Below, one piece after another: positions 1 through 7,707 of a stretch of DNA of 42,984 nucleotides (position 1 is its first letter; the number at the start of each line of letters is the position of its first letter). The stretch is from Deltaproteobacteria bacterium (GTDB taxonomy: Bacteria > Desulfobacterota > Binatia > HRBIN30): contig JACQEN010000200.1 in assembly GCA_016200585.1 (NCBI GenBank), positions 1 through 42,984 on the forward strand, given 5' to 3'. The notes beneath the pieces were generated by a model that was not told the DNA's origin, did no database searches, and saw only the letters and a program-made list of their open reading frames with translations. Made by a program: the position numbers and the translations under genes.

Positions 1-613
1 ACAGACGGAAGAGGAAACGGTCGAAGTGGCCGAGATCGATTCCATCGAGCATGTAGAACGGCTCGAGCGGATCGCCGCCTCGCCCCTCTGCGTCGATGAC
101 GACGCGCCGCGCATCTTTCAGCGTTGCCAGGTACTCGGGCGCACCGAATAAGCGTTCGCCGGGATACTTGAGGATGGCGTCGAGCTCGGTGTAGCGCGTC
201 AAGACGCGCTCGGCGTCGTAGTCCATGTAGTGCTGGCCGCCGACGTAGCCGTCGGCAAGCAGCAAAACCGAGGTCGGGTAGCGCTGGCGCAGCGCCGCGA
301 TCAAACGCTCGGTTTCCGGATACGGCGACTCGATCCGCACGAACACCGAGGCGCCGAGCACGACGACGTCGTACGGTTTGTCGGGCAAGCTCGAAATCAG
401 CTCGTCGAACGGCGCGCCGAGGACGAAGCCGCCTGCGGGCCGGCGATGACGTCCCGAGTCGGACAGAGCGAATGCATCGTGGATGTCGACCTGCGCCCCG
501 GAGCGCGCCGCCAAACCGGCGCACGCCAGCATTCCGTGATTGGCGAAGTAGGGGTAGTCGATGAAGTCCTCGTCGAGGACGAGCGGCGGATTGACGAACA
601 GGAAGCGTGGCAT
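1..613 (-). CDS. B12-type radical SAM protein, N-terminal part (cut by window edge)
   Basis: The reading frame starts with ATG at 613 and is still open at base 1, so only about 204 N-terminal residues are visible. They begin MPRFLFVNPPLVLDEDFID, the 'VNPP' opening typical of the N-terminal Rossmann-like B12-binding region of cobalamin-dependent radical SAM proteins. A Rossmann-type pattern follows: a hydrophobic strand VVVLGASVF near residue 85 and LLLADGY near 118. The rSAM CxxxCxxC motif would lie beyond the window and is not seen. The start lies only 3 bases after the stop of the upstream gene, so it is the last visible gene of a four-gene rSAM operon and is probably translationally coupled. 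Family assignment rests on the N-terminus only; the substrate is unknown. Confidence 0.72.
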   Translation of the reverse strand, partial: MPRFLFVNPPLVLDEDFIDYPYFANHGMLACAGLAARSGAQVDIHDAFALSDSGRHRRPAGGFVLGAPFDELISSLPDKPYDVVVLGASVFVRIESPYPETERLIAALRQRYPTSVLLLADGYVGGQHYMDYDAERVLTRYTELDAILKYPGERLFGAPEYLATLKDARRVVIDAEGRGGDPLEPFYMLDGIDLGHFDRFLFRL

Positions 614-616
614 CGT

Positions 617-1654
617 CTACAGCGGCCGCAGCATCGCCTGCTGCCTCTTTTCCATCGAAGGCTGTTCGGTTCTCGAGCGCCGGCCGCGCCGCCGCTGCAA
701 TCGTTCCAACAACTCCGGTGAAGGCTCTCGACCCAATACCTCCACGATCACGTCGGTTGGATCTTCGAAAATCGGCGAGAGCTCACGTTCGTCGTAGGTC
801 TTGGCCATCGAGAACATGCCGGCACAGATCGGATCGAAACGGCAAACGTCGCAGGCGTAGCCCTTGCCGTGCAGGAACTCTTTCTGGTGAATGAAGCCTT
901 TGAAATCGAGGAAACGGATGCAGCGCTCCTCTTCCTTGATGATCTTGCGGGTCTCGGTCGACGCCCAGGCGAAACGGCGCATAAAGCACAGCGGCACACG
1001 CTCGGCGCGGAAGCTGCGGCCGTTGCGCACCAGGTAGTCCATGGCCTTTTCGAGCGACACTTGAAACTCATAGTGCCGCGGGATGCAGTCGGGATTCTCC
1101 TCGGCGCGGTTGCCATCGGGATCCATGTTGTTCCAAACGAAGTGACGGATGTGCGGGAAGCTCTCGCAGATCCACTGCACGTTCTCGTGCAGGTGATCGC
1201 AGTTGTAAACGTTGATGACGGTATTGATGTCGGAGGTGATGCCCATCTCGGGAACGTGTCCAAGGCATTTGACCAGAAGATCCCAGGCGCCGCGGTACTG
1301 CGTGATGAAGTCGTGGACCTCGCGCCGGTAGCTGTGCAGCGAGACGTGGATGTGCGACAGACCGGCATCGACGCAACGCTTGAAGAAGTCCTTGTCGGCC
1401 AGCTTCTGGCCGTTGGTGATCACGCGGCTGAACAGATTGCGTTCGCGGGCATACTGCAACGCCGGAAGGAAGAGCTCGGAAATCGTCGGTTCGCCGCCGG
1501 TGAGAATCACGCCGTCGTAACCCATCTCGACCAGACGATCGATGTTGGCGCGCATCTCCTTGTCGTCGAGATGCACGCCGCTCGGCGGGTTACTACAGAA
1601 CTGGCACTTCTGGTAGCAATTGCGCGTGAGCTGCAGGTAGCCGAGATTTGCCAT
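617..1654 (-). CDS. Radical SAM protein with SPASM-like C-terminal cysteines
   Basis: A 345-residue radical SAM enzyme. The [4Fe-4S]/SAM motif is at C13-C17-C20 (RNCYQKCQFC) and the SAM-contacting GGEP is at about 53-56. A strand HIHVSLHSY near 101-109 fits the rSAM barrel. Towards the C-terminus C223, C245, C268, C271 and C277 (the last three in CDVCRFDPIC) form a SPASM/twitch-like set that probably binds an auxiliary Fe-S cluster. Such proteins often modify peptides or act in cofactor synthesis; the substrate cannot be read here. The rSAM motif starts only 13 residues in, so no N-terminal domain is present. It lies 20 bases after the upstream rSAM gene and 3 bases before the next one. The stop is TAG. 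Confidence 0.85.
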   Translation of the reverse strand: MANLGYLQLTRNCYQKCQFCSNPPSGVHLDDKEMRANIDRLVEMGYDGVILTGGEPTISELFLPALQYARERNLFSRVITNGQKLADKDFFKRCVDAGLSHIHVSLHSYRREVHDFITQYRGAWDLLVKCLGHVPEMGITSDINTVINVYNCDHLHENVQWICESFPHIRHFVWNNMDPDGNRAEENPDCIPRHYEFQVSLEKAMDYLVRNGRSFRAERVPLCFMRRFAWASTETRKIIKEEERCIRFLDFKGFIHQKEFLHGKGYACDVCRFDPICAGMFSMAKTYDERELSPIFEDPTDVIVEVLGREPSPELLERLQRRRGRRSRTEQPSMEKRQQAMLRPL

Positions 1655-1674
1655 CGTTGCGGTTGCCTCGCGGG

Positions 1675-3558
1675 CTAGGCCGGCGGCGCAACTTCCTTCT
1701 GGAACTCGAGACGGCGACGTTCACGGGCCTCGCGTACCTTCTCGCCGAGCAGCATCAGTGGCTCAACCGGTGCAGGCTGCGGCCCTTCATATCCCGGCAA
1801 GCTCGGAGCAACCTTTTCGACCGGACGTCCGTCGCGCAAACGTGCCGGCGGTGTGGGTCGCAAGCGCAGCATCTGCTGCTCGGCGTCTTGTGCCCATTCC
1901 CCCTGGCGCAACGGTTCGAGCTGAACGAAGCCTTGATCGCGGATGAAGTTGATGTGCGCTCCGTCGCAGCGGTCGTTGAGACGGCAGTCACGACAACGGA
2001 CCGACTTACCCCAATACCCGTTGACGACGTGCTCGCGTGCCAGCTCACGGATCGCCAGCCGTCCGCTTTCGCTTTCGAACATGTTCTGGCGCAGCACACG
2101 CGGCTCCTCGGCGAGCTGTGTCATCGGCGTCAGACAGCCCGGCAAGCCGCTGACCTTGATGGCCAGCGCCAGTTGCTCGAAGAAGGCCTTCGGAGCGCGA
2201 ACATCGTTGGCACTAGCGTCTTTCAAAAACTCATACGACGGCTGGTGCAGACGCACGTACGGCAGAACCTGCTGAAGACGGTCACGATGGGCGAGCAACC
2301 ACGGAGCAGTCTTTTGATTGAGCTCGATCTCGAGCTCGACCCCGGAAGGCAGCTCGGCACACGACAGCAGCACGTCGAGCTGCTCGGCGTCGCGGGCAAC
2401 AATCAGCAGCGGGTTGGTCACCCGCGAACGATCGATCGGGCGCGACACCTTGCCCGCCTTCACGTAGATCCCGACCTCCGGGTTGAGGGGCAGTCGCTCC
2501 AGCGTCGCAAGGTCATCCACCTCGACGCCGAGGGAGCGAGCGCCATAGGGCAGATCTGCCAAGGTCAGGCGCGCATTTTCGCCCCAGGTGGTTTCGTCTA
2601 CCGGACCGATGGCCCAGACGTCCCACTGCGCCTGATTCTGGCGTTCGATGACACGGTCGGCGGTGTTGCAGAACGGCTCGATGAAGCAATACTGGCAACG
2701 TTCCTTCTGCCGGCACTCGAGCGGCACCCCTTCGTCCAGGTAGCGCCGCACCTGGAACCGACGGCCGTTGACCTCGTCGAGCATCTTGTGCGGGTCCTGA
2801 ATCAAGTCCTCGAGGCCTTCGAGAAATTCCACCGGAAAGCGATTGGTCCAAATGACGACGCTGGGATGGCGGTTGAGCCGGAACACCTTCTGCAGGCGCG
2901 GCAGGAACTCGATCGGATCGTAAAAGAGGTCTTCACGGTTTTCATAAGCGGCACCCTGCGGAATGACGTGCAGGAGATCGAACTCACGCACCCCGACCTG
3001 CAGGCAGAGCTCGACGATCTGATCGATATACCCGACGTTTTGCTTGTTGATGCAGACATCGACGTTGACGATGATGCGATCCTCGCGAATCGCTCGGATC
3101 ATTCCCTTCATCAGTTTCTTGAAGGCCCCGGGCGTTCCCGTCAGCCGATCATGGAGCTCCGGCGTATGTCCGTGCAAGCTGTAGGTGATTTCGCCGAGAC
3201 CGGCATCGACCGCCGCACTATAGAAGTCGCGCTTCGCAAGCATCACGCCGTTGGTCACGGTCTGGATCCGGTTGTAACCGACACTGTTGGCGTAGGCGAT
3301 GAAGTCGACGAACTTCGGATGAATGGACGCCTCGCCGCCGGACAAGATGATCTTGTCGGCTTTGAGTTGCTCGCGGCCGCGCAGGATCTCGCGTTTGACC
3401 TCGTCTTCGGGAATGTAGACGTTGCGGGGGGTGTCGGTATCGAGACAGAACACGCAGCGACTATTGCACGCAGTGACCAGACGTACCCAGTGTTTGCGAA
3501 TGTTGGCGACGCGCTCGCGCTCCAACATCCGATCTTTGATCAATGGCTCAAGTTCCAT
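1675..3558 (-). CDS. Large radical SAM protein with two C-terminal cysteine clusters
   Basis: About 627 residues. The rSAM motif is C31-C35-C38 (TACNSRCVFC), followed by a GGE motif (ILSGGEASIHP) and a barrel strand EITYSLHGHT. After the barrel comes a first auxiliary cysteine group (ECRQKERCQYCFIEPFC). Far downstream is a second one (RCRDCRLNDRC), close to the C-terminus and before a Pro-rich, charged tail. Length is nearly double that of a simple rSAM enzyme, so the second half is an extra domain. I chose ATG 3558 because GAGGG lies seven bases upstream and the overlap with the preceding gene is then only 19 bp. ATG 3621 (AAGGGG upstream) and ATG 3642 would add 21 or 28 residues. Substrate unknown. 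The operon context suggests it works with the cysteine-less partner encoded just upstream. Confidence 0.82.
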   Translation of the reverse strand: MELEPLIKDRMLERERVANIRKHWVRLVTACNSRCVFCLDTDTPRNVYIPEDEVKREILRGREQLKADKIILSGGEASIHPKFVDFIAYANSVGYNRIQTVTNGVMLAKRDFYSAAVDAGLGEITYSLHGHTPELHDRLTGTPGAFKKLMKGMIRAIREDRIIVNVDVCINKQNVGYIDQIVELCLQVGVREFDLLHVIPQGAAYENREDLFYDPIEFLPRLQKVFRLNRHPSVVIWTNRFPVEFLEGLEDLIQDPHKMLDEVNGRRFQVRRYLDEGVPLECRQKERCQYCFIEPFCNTADRVIERQNQAQWDVWAIGPVDETTWGENARLTLADLPYGARSLGVEVDDLATLERLPLNPEVGIYVKAGKVSRPIDRSRVTNPLLIVARDAEQLDVLLSCAELPSGVELEIELNQKTAPWLLAHRDRLQQVLPYVRLHQPSYEFLKDASANDVRAPKAFFEQLALAIKVSGLPGCLTPMTQLAEEPRVLRQNMFESESGRLAIRELAREHVVNGYWGKSVRCRDCRLNDRCDGAHINFIRDQGFVQLEPLRQGEWAQDAEQQMLRLRPTPPARLRDGRPVEKVAPSLPGYEGPQPAPVEPLMLLGEKVREARERRRLEFQKEVAPPA

Positions 3559-5366
3559 CTCTTTGCCCTCGCTACGCTTTGCCACCCGACGGCGATTCCA
3601 GGGCAACTGGACCAAGCGCATGTCCCTGCCCCTTCGTTGCATATCTCGAAAGCACCCACCGGATCAGAACTTTTAGGCTCGTACGCGGTCCTTTTGCCAC
3701 AGACAAGATGCTCCTGCGAACCTAGGGCTGTGTTTGGACCGCCCACCTCGAGCCCTGCCTCGGCGCACAAACAGCTCGGCAACACAGCCACCAATGCGGC
3801 CTTGGACGGGCCTTGCGGCAACGCCCGCGCACAGTCGATCAATTCGTCGAGTGACGCCCCTTGTGCCGACAGGCGGAAACGCGGCTCTCCCGGCAAGCGG
3901 CCGCTCGCCCACGCTTCGGCAAAAGCCGAAACCAAGCGGGCATCGTGCAATACCGCGTAGGCACCGACGGGAATCGCCGTTTTGGCGCAAATGTTGGCTA
4001 CCCCGCGCAGCATCGCCGAGAAGGCACCGGGAATACCGCAATGCGCATCGTGCGTCGCAGCATCCGGACCGTAGAGCGCGACGTCGATGCGGCGCAGGTC
4101 TTTCAGGCGGCGTAGATCGAGATCCGACCAGTCGACCAAAGCACTGGCCTCGCCGGCAACCTCGACGTGCGCAAACAGACGCACGGCATCATAAATCAAC
4201 AACGCCGCCTGCGGGTGAGCGAACAGATCCGTTCCAACCAAGCGCAGGCGCGACGGTCGATAGCGCGCTGCTTGCACCAACCGAGCCCTCACCCGGCGCG
4301 TCGGTTCGTAGGGCTGCTGGAGCTTGACTGCGTCGGCAGCAGCGTCGCCGCAGGCTTCGCAGCGCACGCGGTGTGGTCCGCGCCAATCAAAGACCATCCG
4401 CTCCACGCTGTTCTCACCGGCCGCAGTCTCGGCCGGACGCTCGATGCTTTGCGCGCGCGGGCCGGGCTCGTGCTCGGAGAACTCTTCCCAACCGAAGCGC
4501 GCCGCGTAGTCGGAAGGTACGCCGGCGCACTGTGGTCGCTCTGGACACGCGGCACATCCCTGTCCGGAGGCGTTGCGGCTGCGCAGCGAACCGTCCGCCA
4601 TCACCCAAAGCTCGCTGTCGGCGGCGGCGAACAACGGGCGCAAGCGCGGTGCGACGCATACGGGCAAGTCGCGTAAGCTCAGGCGGACTCGCCGTTCGAG
4701 CGCAACCGTCGCCGCTTCTTCGAGGCTGTCCCCGAGGAGAGAAAGCCGCGGTGACAACGACACGAAGGTCGGCCCGTCGACATCGTCGGCCGTCAACCGG
4801 CGCACGTGCATCGTGCGCACGCCCAGCCGCGCCAGCACCAGAATGGTCTCGGCGAGGTGCGCCACCGTCGGTCGGGCGAGAGAAATCTCTGCCGTCACCG
4901 GGATCTCGGCTTCCACGCAAGCACGGATGGCACGGTGGGCCGCCTTCAGTGCCCCGTTTTGGCCGACCAACCAATCGTGCGCGTCTTGCCGCGCACAATG
5001 AAACGGGACGTGCACCCGTTTTACTCCCGCCGAACGCAGGCGCAACGCCGTATCCTTGGAGAGCCCGCGTCCGACTGTATAGACACCGAGATTTGTCGGC
5101 CGCTGCCGCGCCAAGTCGTCCAGCAGTTGCGGCAGATCGTCGCGCTCCAGCGGCTCCGCTCCACCAATCAAAAGGCTACCCGGACGCCCCGCCAGCGACG
5201 CGGTTAGCGCGACGATTTCACTTCGTGTCAGAGATTTTGGCGGACCGGATGGGTCGTAGCGCCAGAGGAAGCTGGCACCACCATGGACGAGCGAAAGGCG
5301 TAGATCGACGTTGGATTTGGTCGGCTGCGGCGGCGGACGTTGCAAGCTTTCGTCGCTCAACGGCAT
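3540..5366 (-). CDS. Tandem radical-SAM-like protein lacking the CxxxCxxC motif
   Basis: About 608 residues, first gene of the rSAM operon. Residues 20-240 look like an rSAM barrel: LLIGGAEPLERDDLPQLLDD at 65-84 parallels the GGEP region, and VKRVHVPFHC at 115-124 parallels the 'slhs' strand. The stretch where CxxxCxxC should sit (about 23-37) has no cysteine. A SPASM-like C271-C274-C280 (CAACPERPQC) and C336/C339 follow. Residues 370-480 then repeat a barrel-like pattern (LRLVGTDLFAHPQ, RRIDVALYGPDAATHD), again without the motif. I infer a non-catalytic, scaffold or substrate-binding homologue that still may bind Fe-S. ATG 5366 is used; GTG 5381 is an alternative and neither has a clear Shine-Dalgarno sequence. 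Its 3' end overlaps the next gene. Confidence 0.72.
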   Translation of the reverse strand: MPLSDESLQRPPPQPTKSNVDLRLSLVHGGASFLWRYDPSGPPKSLTRSEIVALTASLAGRPGSLLIGGAEPLERDDLPQLLDDLARQRPTNLGVYTVGRGLSKDTALRLRSAGVKRVHVPFHCARQDAHDWLVGQNGALKAAHRAIRACVEAEIPVTAEISLARPTVAHLAETILVLARLGVRTMHVRRLTADDVDGPTFVSLSPRLSLLGDSLEEAATVALERRVRLSLRDLPVCVAPRLRPLFAAADSELWVMADGSLRSRNASGQGCAACPERPQCAGVPSDYAARFGWEEFSEHEPGPRAQSIERPAETAAGENSVERMVFDWRGPHRVRCEACGDAAADAVKLQQPYEPTRRVRARLVQAARYRPSRLRLVGTDLFAHPQAALLIYDAVRLFAHVEVAGEASALVDWSDLDLRRLKDLRRIDVALYGPDAATHDAHCGIPGAFSAMLRGVANICAKTAIPVGAYAVLHDARLVSAFAEAWASGRLPGEPRFRLSAQGASLDELIDCARALPQGPSKAALVAVLPSCLCAEAGLEVGGPNTALGSQEHLVCGKRTAYEPKSSDPVGAFEICNEGAGTCAWSSCPGIAVGWQSVARAKRWNLSH

Positions 5367-5742
5367 AAGACAAACGGACACTTTCAGGGCGCCCCCCTCA
5401 CGAACTGCCCAACATCGACTTTTGGTGAATCCGTATCACAGCGTTGAAGAGAAACGCTACTACTTTCTAGGGGATTGGGTCAAGTTGGGGATGCGGCCGG
5501 GTCCCCGGCCGGGGCGTTTTCGTGACTCCGGCCGGCGTCACGGACCGACACCTCCCGAACACCGACGGCAGCGACCGTTTCGGCGGATTCCGGGGCGCCG
5601 TCCGAATATCGGATGCGAGTCTGTTGGATTGACGCCTGCAGCGCTTTGTATGGGCATCGATCATGGCTGACCGGTGCGCAGATCACCTACTGAGGATTGC
5701 TACAGGAGGAGAGCTTCGCCATAGTCTGGGATCCGTGGTGAT
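5367..5742. other. Divergent intergenic region with GC-rich palindrome
   Basis: No gene is supported here. The region separates the minus-strand rSAM operon from the plus-strand membrane-protein pair and must hold both promoters, but I find no convincing -35/-10 pair. At 5495-5510 GGCCGG-gtcc-CCGGCC can form a hairpin, overlapping the perfect palindrome CCCCGGCCGGGG (5503-5514) and followed by CGTTTT. On the plus strand this looks like a weak terminator or attenuator, although no plus-strand gene precedes it in the window. A strong Shine-Dalgarno-like AGGAGGAG at 5704-5711 has no properly spaced standard start codon after it. Confidence 0.4.
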
Positions 5743-6255
5743 TTGTATTTCAGACGACTCGAACGTCGGCGCCGACCGTCGACCGCGCTCCACCTGAATC
5801 GGGGGGAAGCGGCGATTCGCTCCGATCGATTTCGCTTCGGAATTCTCTGCGTTCTGGCCTACGTCGCCCTCTCGTGGGCTGTTCGTTTCGACATGCGCCT
5901 GGGCGACCAGATTGCCTCGCTCGTCTATCCGCTTGATACTTTCTCGATGTACTCCGGTCTTCCGGGCGAGTCCGTCAGCCACTTACTGGTGCGCGACGAT
6001 CAAGGGCGTGTGCACCGCGTCACAGACTTTCAGACCTTCGCCTGTTCAGGGCCGGTTGCCAGGAGCTCCTCTCCGTGTGCCAACGACGTGGCGATCGCCT
6101 ACCACTACGACGACCTCGCCCACTACATCGCCGACCACCCGGGGCCAGGCGATCGCCAGGTCGACGTCATTGATCGCACCTGGCGCATCCGGCCCGGCGG
6201 AGGGCCCGAACCAGTCGCCGATTGTTTGGTCGCGCATTGCAAGGTATCGCGCTGA
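5743..6255 (+). CDS. Small single-span membrane protein, unknown family
   Basis: About 170 residues. I do not recognise the family. A basic N-terminus (residues 4-30, Arg-rich) precedes one hydrophobic helix at about 31-48 (FGILCVLAYVALSWAV). The remaining 120 residues should be periplasmic and carry four cysteines (C102, C112, C158, C165) that could form two disulfides. The only in-frame start is TTG 5743, because TAG at 5722-5724 closes the frame upstream. No Shine-Dalgarno sequence sits at the right distance, so the start is uncertain. The stop overlaps the next start (TGATG at 6253-6257), which means translational coupling. By position it is probably an accessory subunit of the HTTM-like protein that follows. 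Confidence 0.6.
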   Translation: MYFRRLERRRRPSTALHLNRGEAAIRSDRFRFGILCVLAYVALSWAVRFDMRLGDQIASLVYPLDTFSMYSGLPGESVSHLLVRDDQGRVHRVTDFQTFACSGPVARSSSPCANDVAIAYHYDDLAHYIADHPGPGDRQVDVIDRTWRIRPGGGPEPVADCLVAHCKVSR

Positions 6256-7598
6256 TGAGTCGAAACCGCACCGCGTTTCTGCGAACGACTCTGGCCATCG
6301 TTGTCGTCGCCGACTTGCTGTCGTTCTACTTCTTCATCGGCGCGGCGCGCGCCAACGCGCTAGCCGACGGCTTGGCCCTGACCTGGCTGACCGATTTCTT
6401 GTCGCACCCCGCCGTACGCGGAACGATCGTGTTATTCGGGATTGCCGGCGCCGCGACCTTCGCTGCGCGTCCGGGTCGCCTGTGGCATGGATTGCTGGCG
6501 CTCGCGGCACTGTCCTTCCTCAGCTCGACGCACGCGCAGTTGTTCGGATCGCCGTGGCGACACCTGTTCTACAGCGGTCTGTGCTTGAGCGGCTGGCTCG
6601 CCGGTTTGGCGTTCGGTCGTTGGCGCGGTCAGCCGGAAGACGAAGCGTATGCTCGCACCGGCAGCATCGCGCTGCTCGGAACGGCGTATTTCAACGCCGG
6701 GCTCAGCAAGCTTGTGTACGGCGGATTCGGTTGGGCGTCGGGACGAATGATTCAAGCCATCATCGTTGGGCAGGACGGTCTCGTCGCCGACGGCGTTCTG
6801 AGCATCTATCGTTCTTGGGTTGTCGGTATCCCTGCGATTGCTGCGATGTTCTCGATCGCCACGCTGGCATTTGAGTTGGCCGGCCCACTGATGATCCTCG
6901 ACCGCTGGGTACGTCCGTGCGTTGCCCTGGGTTTGTTGGCGATGCACGGCAACATCTACCTGCTTTCCGACATCCTGTACTGGGAATCCATGGTGTTCCT
7001 GATCGTTTTCGGGTTGCTCCCAGAACCATCCCCACAACAATCGTCGGCTGACACCGGCGACGCCGGTCGGCACGGCCAATGGTTCACTCCGCTGTCGCTG
7101 GCGCTGGCCGTCTGCGCCGTCGCCGGCGTCTACCATCAAGGCCAACGCTACGTTCTGCGACAAATGCCGGTGCCGCCAAACGGCCCGGTCGTCCCCGTTC
7201 CCGACGCGGCCGCCCCGGTTATCAACTCGTCGCCTCCGGCGGTCACTCCGGCACAGCAAAGGCTGTCGCAGATCGGACCCTTCGTAGTCGGACAGACGGT
7301 CACCGACGGCTGGACCATTCAGACGATCGACCTCAGCCGGGAGGGTTTCGCGATCGAGCTGGGCGGAATACCGGGGCGCGTCCGTTTTGGTTTTACGTGC
7401 ACGACGATCGGATCCCCCAGCCCATTCGACGTCGGTGCGGCACACATCTTTTACTACAAGAGCGACCTCGATCCAGAGAAGATTGAAGCACCCGGTCGCG
7501 CACTGCAGAAGCGTGTACAGGCCGTTGCTGCCGGCCACGATCTTTGCGCCAGCATCGACGCCTGGCGTGCTGCCGCACCTTCCACGACGCCGCAGTGA
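6255..7598 (+). CDS. HTTM-like multi-pass membrane protein with C-terminal soluble domain
   Basis: About 447 residues. Several hydrophobic helices fill residues 10-255, then a helix near 285-300 and a Pro-rich linker at about 308-340 lead to a soluble tail of some 110 residues. The segment AYFNAGLSKLVYGGFGW at 144-160 resembles the 'aGlaKL...W' signature of HTTM membrane proteins, the bacterial relatives of vitamin K-dependent gamma-carboxylase. A carboxylase activity cannot be claimed from this. ATG 6255 overlaps the stop of the upstream gene; a longer in-frame start at 6222 would lie entirely inside it. The tail has two cysteines (FTCTTIG, HDLCASI). The pair forms a small operon; the following cupin gene has its own promoter. 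Confidence 0.7.
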   Translation: MSRNRTAFLRTTLAIVVVADLLSFYFFIGAARANALADGLALTWLTDFLSHPAVRGTIVLFGIAGAATFAARPGRLWHGLLALAALSFLSSTHAQLFGSPWRHLFYSGLCLSGWLAGLAFGRWRGQPEDEAYARTGSIALLGTAYFNAGLSKLVYGGFGWASGRMIQAIIVGQDGLVADGVLSIYRSWVVGIPAIAAMFSIATLAFELAGPLMILDRWVRPCVALGLLAMHGNIYLLSDILYWESMVFLIVFGLLPEPSPQQSSADTGDAGRHGQWFTPLSLALAVCAVAGVYHQGQRYVLRQMPVPPNGPVVPVPDAAAPVINSSPPAVTPAQQRLSQIGPFVVGQTVTDGWTIQTIDLSREGFAIELGGIPGRVRFGFTCTTIGSPSPFDVGAAHIFYYKSDLDPEKIEAPGRALQKRVQAVAAGHDLCASIDAWRAAAPSTTPQ

Positions 7599-7614
7599 TC
7601 CCGAACGCAGTGCC

Positions 7615-7643
7615 TTGTTCGTTCGGTCCTTTTGAACGATAAT
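7615..7643 (+). promoter_or_regulatory. Sigma70-type promoter for the cupin-desaturase unit
   Basis: TTGTTC at 7615-7620 and GATAAT at 7638-7643 are separated by exactly 17 bases. The -10 matches consensus at 5 of 6 positions, the -35 at 3 of 6. Transcription would start near 7650, giving a leader of about 58 bases before ATG 7708. Confidence 0.5.
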
Positions 7644-7647
7644 GTTC
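7634..7647. promoter_or_regulatory. Palindromic operator candidate over the -10 box
   Basis: GAAC-GATAAT-GTTC is an inverted repeat with 4-bp arms and a 6-bp spacer that is itself the predicted -10 hexamer. Further GTTC copies stand at 7617-7620 and 7621-7624. A repressor bound here would block polymerase. The arms resemble LexA-type half sites, but the spacing differs from the GAAC-N4-GTTC and GTTC-N7-GTTC forms I know, so the regulator is unassigned. Confidence 0.35.
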
Positions 7648-7707
7648 GAGAATACCATGCACCTCAGATCATACGACCCAACGATCCATCGGGGAGTGTC
7701 CTAATCG

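Noticed and set aside
1648-3960. Plus-strand open frame of 770 codons
   Set aside because: It is antisense to two rSAM genes that show catalytic motifs and overlapping operon structure. Its translation has no recognisable domain and is a typical shadow of GC-rich codon use.
5495-5520. Rho-independent terminator
   Set aside because: A hairpin and four T residues exist, but no plus-strand gene lies upstream and the T run is short. It is kept only as a note in the intergenic entry.
6432-7658. Minus-strand open frame of about 400 codons opposite the HTTM-like gene
   Set aside because: Arg- and Gln-rich with no hydrophobic helices or motifs. The opposite strand encodes a clear polytopic membrane protein coupled to its upstream gene.
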